64,000 bases of DNA from Plantago major (Eukaryota > Streptophyta > Magnoliopsida > Lamiales > Plantaginaceae): NCBI GenBank assembly GCA_026545765.1, contig CM048839.1, positions 23,560,566 to 23,624,565 on the forward strand, read 5' to 3'. Position numbers and translations under genes: made by a program. A model generated the notes under the pieces. That model saw only the letters and a program-made list of their open reading frames with translations, ran no database searches and had not been told where the DNA came from. Below, piece by piece: positions 59,179 to 64,000 of this stretch; position 1 is the stretch's first letter; every line of letters starts with the position of its first letter.

Positions 59179-60048
59179 TGTTGATACGGAAATATGTCCA
59201 ATCCGTTAAGGGCGCCATAGAGCGTGTCCTAAAGCGCATCACGGCTTAACTAGCCAATTCAGTACTGGTCCGACCTCACATGGTCCGCCCAAAGTGAATC
59301 GACCAGTACGCCAAAGTCACTACATCCCCACAGCTAGTCCGAGCTGGCTAAGGAAAGGACTTGTAAACCTGACCGTGTCAGTACAGAGATGCCTAACGGA
59401 CCGTACGAGAGAATCTCGGGCGCCACCAATACTTTAAGACCAAACGTATGTAACAGAACCGTTGAGATACTTTCGTGAGACTCTTGGCTCGGACATCCAG
59501 AGTCACCCAAGGGCAGATCAACCAAGCGGACAGATCTGTCCGAGGGACCAACACGGACCCGACAGGCGGAACAGTACTCTCAGAGGGAAAAGGTCCAAAC
59601 TACCCTCCCAGGCCCACTTATCGGTATTGGACTACTGTTTACTAATGGGCCATGGGCCAAAGGTAGCATTGGTGTCCAAATATGGATCGTACACTTGGCA
59701 TCATCTTATGAGCTACCTCATGAGTATATGATAACTATAAATATAGCACAAGGTCCAAGACCTTAAGGTAAGTAAGAAGTCAAGCAACAATCCCTGAGTG
59801 TTCTGAAGCATAATACCTTTCCCATTACTATTGCATTGAGAGCTACCACCTCTCCTTCGAGTGAAGCCTCTTACCGGATTGACCTTGGCAATCCGGGTAA
59901 CCCATTCTAACCCCCCCCCCCCCCCCACTTAGTCCTTTCAGGTGCTCTTTCTCGGACAGCCCTCTTGTCGGACTTCAGGTTGGAGGCGGAGCTTGGATTA
60001 GGTTGCTTGCAGTGGTAGTGTTGGTGTTGAGCGGTTTATACCCCAACA
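59179..60048 (+). repeat. 3' LTR of the gypsy element
   Basis: 870 bp, TGTTGATACGG to CCCCAACA, TATAAATA at 59736-59743. Longer than the 5' LTR through small indels and a C run of about 14 near 59912, where the 5' LTR has only five C. Confidence 0.96.
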
Positions 60049-60588
60049 GATTGAATTGTATGTTATTGCATGCGAGCTTTTCATCTATGTTTCACATGAT
60101 TATTACCATGAATCTTTGCATACAATTATCAATTATGAGTAGCTAAACACCTTTGAATACAGTAGTATGTGAAGATTATGCATATTCGTTCTAGGGTTTA
60201 TCAAATCACTCATATAGGTTAGTCTCGTATAAAATCTTCGTAAAAACCTTCAATTCGATAAGTCCGTATTAAATTCTCTAAATTGTTCATGTTTAAGGAT
60301 TGTGAATTGACGACTCACGATTTCTCCAGTATAATATCTTCTAAGAACAATTGGTTGAATCGAATTGATTGATTTACTGTACAACAACCGTGTGACAAAT
60401 ATGAGTGTTATCCCTAGTTTGAATTAGCATAATTGGATCTTGCTACTATATTCATCTTTCTCTCATTGCTTAGCCTTAGTCAATCTAGTTAGAAGTATTC
60501 AAAACCATCAATCTATCTGTTACTTACAAAAAAAAAAATGTTTTCTCTCATTCGTTGTGGTAGCCTGATTAATTCGTTAGCGAACGAC

Positions 60589-62297
60589 TGTTGGGAAATT
60601 TGTTAGGAAATTTGTTAGATATTTTGTTAGAAATATCTGTTTAGATTTTGATCAGCAACATGATGACTTATCTTAGTCTCAGAAAGGTGATTAGTACTCT
60701 TGGTTCACTTGAACAGTGTAAAAGAGGAAACTCACTAAGTATGATAGTCTAGCTAATCTTGTATAGGATGTTAGGTCTCAAAATGTAATTTTTATTTTAT
60801 GAAGAGAAGACCAAGAAGAAGACATCCAAGCAGAACAAGATCAACGACATTGAAGACTTGAAGAAACTGCACAAGATTGCTAAAACTGTTGTTCAGATAT
60901 CTTAGCCAGATATCTTGAAGACACGAATAGTTTCAAACAAACTGTGTCACAAGAGATATCTGAGAAATAAGAGACCTATCTGAAAACAAGGAAAGTGTCC
61001 ACAAATATCTATTCTCAGATACCTTGAGCTTTAACCACATTTCTGAAAGAGAAATATATATATATTGCAAACAAAGTTGTTTCAATATAAGTGGTATCTG
61101 AAGATTGAAGATAAGGACGTGCAAAGAATCAGATAACACTAGTCTACGATAAAGCATAGTTCCGTTGGCACTCTGAGGACAAAAAGTATAGTACAATGCA
61201 TTTAATGCACGGACAGAGATGTGCGAATAAAAGCAACGACTTCAAGAAGAAGAAGACAAAGCACAAGATTACTATACAGATATCAATAGTTTGAATTTGA
61301 GCCTAACGGATACTATTCAAACGGCACTCAAATTCATCTATAAATATCAACACTTAGACTGCTTGAAGAGACACACGACACACTTTGAAAACGCTGAACA
61401 TCTTACTCTCTCAAAGCAACTTACTTATCCTCAAAGCTTTCTGTTGCGACCAAAGCTTTTGATCTTGAGTAACACTGAAGTTCTAAGTGTCCTGATCCTA
61501 AACAAGCATAGCTATCTGTGAAAGAGTTGAAACGAAAGATCAAGTATCTGAGATTCATTCTCTTGAACATTTAACTAAGACTTGGGTCAGTAAAAAGAAC
61601 AAGATACCATACATTGAAAAGTGTATTAAGTATACTTGATTCACAGAGCTATCTGAATAACTGATTAAGTTATTAAAGAAGCTCATCTGACAACTCAAAC
61701 CAAAACCAACACCATAACTGGCATGGAGTACAGGAAGTACTTAGTTTGAAAAATCAGGGAATAACTCCAAGGTTACCGGAGTATAGGAAGTACTTGATTT
61801 GGGAAACTAAGGAATAACTCCAAGGTTATTGAGTATAGGAAGTACTTAGCTTGGGAAGCTAGGGAATAACTCAAAGGTTTCTGAGTACAGGAAGTACTTG
61901 GCTGTGAAAGTCGGGGAACAACTCAGGGGGAACATTTGGTTAGGAACCAATTGTTAAGAATCTTAGAATAGATTTATTGTAAGGTGAACTCAATTATCTG
62001 TTCTAGTGAATTCTAGGTCTCTTATAGACCGAAGTGGATTAGTTGGAGGATTACGCCACCTCCAGATACCACTATACTTGATGTGTTATTTACCTTTCTG
62101 TATTTACATTTCAGCAACACACACACACACTTTAACTGTTTCTGCACTTATCTTTATTAAGTCTTCCGCGCTCTGATTCTAAGTATCAGATATCTATTCA
62201 GATATCTGAGAAATAGTTTTTATCGACAAAAGTTTTAAAAGACTATTCACCCCCCCCCCCCCTCTAGTCTTTTACTTTGCCGTTATCTGGACCAACA
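60589..62297 (+). repeat. 5' LTR of copia C
   Basis: 1709 bp, TGTTGGGAAATT to ACCAACA. TATAAATA at 61339-61346. The hairpin array is about 380 bp downstream, then CA repeats and a C run before the end. Confidence 0.95.
61725..61927 (+). repeat. Four-unit hairpin array in LTR of copia C
   Basis: Four tandem units of about 53 bp beginning GGAGTACAGGAAGTACTT. Unit 3 pairs TTAGCTT with AAGCTAG. In units 1 and 2 the inner arms fit better across the unit border (AAATCA with TGATTT, ACTCC with GGAGT), so alternative folds exist. Confidence 0.85.
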
Positions 62298-62299
62298 AG

Positions 62300-62314
62300 T
62301 GGTATCAGAGCAGG
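62300..62314 (+). other. Primer binding site of copia C
   Basis: TGGTATCAGAGCAGG, two bases after the LTR, complementary to plant initiator tRNA-Met. Same as in copy A. Confidence 0.93.
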
Positions 62315-62414
62315 AGGTTCACAAGCCTTCTGCACTGAACCGAGATCCCCAGATAGGTGAAGGAACTTTGTCCATTTTCGAGGACTATTTAATTTGTGTG
62401 TTAAGTGTGCAGGT

Positions 62415-64000
62415 ATGTCTCTGAGTGATGCATCCATTCTCAAACCAGAGAATTACGAGAAATGGAAAAATAACATGATGCTCCACCTTGAAGCCATAAG
62501 TGACTAAATGATCGAAATGATAAAGAATGGCCCAATAGTCATTCAACAACTCAAACAAGTCATGGAGGTTTCTAATGGTAGAGACAGAGATCAAAGTGAA
62601 GGATCTTCACTAACCGATGCGTCAACAAGTGGGAGATCTACTAGCCAAGTTATTTACGAACCAAAGCCCAGAGAACTCTGGACATCGGAAGATGCCAAGA
62701 GAAATCGTCTGGATGGTCAAGCTCGTAATATCATCATCAGATCGACACCGGAGCACATACAGTGTAAACTGTGGGGTGCCAAAATGGCGAAAGTTGCCTG
62801 GCAACTGATTGAAGAAATTTGTGCCGGAACTGAGAAAACCAAAGAAAACAAGTTCGAAGTTCTCAAGTTGAAATTTCAAAATTTCAAACAAGGACCCACT
62901 GAAACTCTGGAAGAACTTGATTTCAGATTTACCACTCTCATGAGTGACATGGCAGCTCTTGGGGAAAGCAACAGATACTCCTAGTCAGAAAAGATTAAGA
63001 CTATTGTCAGAAGTCTTAACCACAACTGGGAGCATACCAAATTTTTTTATTTTAACCAAGGAATGCCAAATATCACTCCAGTGGAACTTTTCTCTCATCT
63101 TGCTACTGTTGATTATGAGACAACTCAAAGAGAACAAACAACTGAAAAGTTGCAAAACATTGCTCTAGTCACTCAAGGAACTTCTGAAAAGAAGAAAAGC
63201 AAGGAAGAAACTGAGGATGCTCTTGCTGCAAAGCAAATGAGCAAATATATCAGTCGAGAAATTGAAAGAAGGAAAGCCAAAGAGAAGCTGAAGAAGCATC
63301 TAGCTCAAACTATCACCATACAAAAAATATGCAAAGCTCATTTGAGCAGGCAATTTCAAAAGCATCATGTACAGGAAGGCGAATTGGAAATGATATCTGT
63401 TTCTATTGTCGTAAACACAGCCACTTCAAGAAGGATTGTCCCGCCTCAACAAACTAAGGACGGTGACAAGAAAGATAGGAAAATCTTGAGAAGAAGCGGA
63501 AAGCGTTGCTAACTGAAGAAAGAAAGAAAATCCAAATTCAACTAGATGCTCTAGACGTTGAGACAGATTCTGAAGATGACAATTCAGATGACTCAACCTT
63601 ACCATCACCAGAATTATGTGGAGTTACTCATGATATAATCGACTTCGGCCTCAAGAAGAATGAAATGTGTGGAGTTGCTGAAATTGACGGTCCAGACATC
63701 TCCAACATAGAAAACTGTCTTATGGCTGATGAGGTAACACATAATTCCTGTTATACTTATGAAAGTGATGAAGAGGAAATAAAAAATCTAGAAAATCTTA
63801 GGAAAGAACTTGACATCTATGAAAGAGAATTTCTAATGATCCGAGCTAGAGCCGAAAACCTTGAAGAAGAAATGAATTCTCTTGAAAAGGAAAATTCTCA
63901 ATTAGTTAAAGAATCTGAGAGAAAGGATGCTGAAAATGCATCTCTCAAAGCTCAGATATCTGAGACTGAAAAGTCACATAAAGAAGCAATGGCTGAATTA
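62415..64000 (+). pseudogene. Copia C gag, running off the window
   Basis: Starts ATGTCTCTGAGTGATGC at 62415, about 118 bp after the LTR. Contains the UBN2-type core (LWGAKMAKVAWQLIEE, LKFQNFKQGPTETLEEL), a basic knuckle region near 63390-63440 and the beginning of the coiled coil from about 63720. Nearly the same as gag of copy A. Part of a fossil element. Confidence 0.88.

Larger units (their letters stand above)
45985..60048 (+). mobile_element. Ty3/gypsy Tat-lineage retrotransposon, structurally whole, 14.06 kb
   Basis: LTRs at 45985-46831 and 59179-60048, flanked by the perfect 5-bp duplication GATTG (45980-45984 and 60049-60053). Order is primer site, gag, protease, RT, RNase H, second RNase H, integrase, then about 6 kb of non-pol DNA with antisense ORFs. 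The order RT before integrase is Ty3/gypsy. The second RNase H and long antisense-ORF region are hallmarks of the Tat lineage (Retand-like). The two LTRs differ by about 15 substitutions and a few indels by eye, near 2 percent, so insertion is recent, probably under or around one million years. It is whole in structure, with a handful of breaks in coding. Confidence 0.95.
45221..60588 (+). mobile_element. LTR-like element D in CACTA-3, split by the gypsy element
   Basis: Starts TGATGAGACAATATTCTAACG after CCAAC (45216-45220), like the start of the solo LTR at 31116. It runs to 45984, resumes at 60054 after the gypsy element and one GATTG, and is interrupted again at 60589 by copia C. The part after the gypsy element has GAGTAGCTAAACACC near 60137, also shared with the solo LTR. 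No coding region is present, so it is an LTR or non-coding LTR element; its end is outside the window. Related to, but well diverged from, the solo LTR. Fossil. Confidence 0.75.
60589..64000 (+). mobile_element. Copia C, Sirevirus-lineage element, 5' part
   Basis: Same family as copia A, opposite orientation, inserted in LTR D after ACGAC. Contains a complete 5' LTR, primer site and gag up to the coiled-coil segment, where the window ends. Gag has a few breaks. It is close to copy A throughout, so both come from one recent family. Fossil. Confidence 0.93.

Overview
The window is plant nuclear DNA, almost certainly from a eudicot, and consists almost entirely of transposable elements nested inside one another. 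The signs are three CACTA (En/Spm) DNA transposons with plant-type TNPD and TNPA genes, Ty1/copia elements of the Sirevirus lineage, a Ty3/gypsy element of the Tat lineage, a PIF/Harbinger element, MITEs, fragments of plastid rRNA, and a captured piece of the plant clock gene GIGANTEA. I see no intact single-copy host gene. The species cannot be named from the sequence.

Layout. 1-12178: copia element A on the minus strand, with its 5' LTR at 10414-12178 and its 3' end outside the window. 12179-22375: the 3' part of a related copia element B on the plus strand (LTR 20782-22375), split by the complete CACTA-1 element (12501-20461, TSD TTG). 22376-25712: AT-rich intergenic DNA with two long-inverted-repeat MITEs, a Stowaway-type end and a (CA)n(TA)n microsatellite. 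25713-40959: CACTA-2 on the plus strand, interrupted in its TNPA gene by a solo LTR (31116-39962, TSD CCTAG), which is itself interrupted by a 7.3 kb PIF/Harbinger element (31177-38479, TSD TAA). 40960-45220: the left part of CACTA-3, inserted in the subterminal repeats of CACTA-2. 45221-60588: an LTR-like sequence D inside CACTA-3, split by a 14 kb Tat-lineage gypsy element (45985-60048, TSD GATTG). 60589-64000: copia element C, same family as A, plus strand, running off the window.

Genes. Each CACTA element carries TNPD (Transpos_assoc, Tnp2, DUF4218 and DUF4216 domains) and TNPA (Ptta/En/Spm type). Their ends carry inverted copies of a GCGACGGAT motif, the expected kind of TNPA-binding array. 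The Harbinger element has a DDE transposase (decayed), an apparently intact Myb/SANT partner gene, an unrecognised two-block gene on the opposite strand, and captured pieces of GIGANTEA, a LINE and plastid rRNA. Copia A has an extra gene region downstream of RNase H; several gaps in it carry intron-like borders. The gypsy element has antisense extra ORFs between pol and its 3' LTR.

Most notable: the GIGANTEA capture with its intron retained, a tandem hairpin array with compensatory changes in the transcribed leader of the copia LTRs, a mosaic of plastid 23S/16S rRNA pieces, and 12-bp repeat expansion at the outer edge of the copia LTR.
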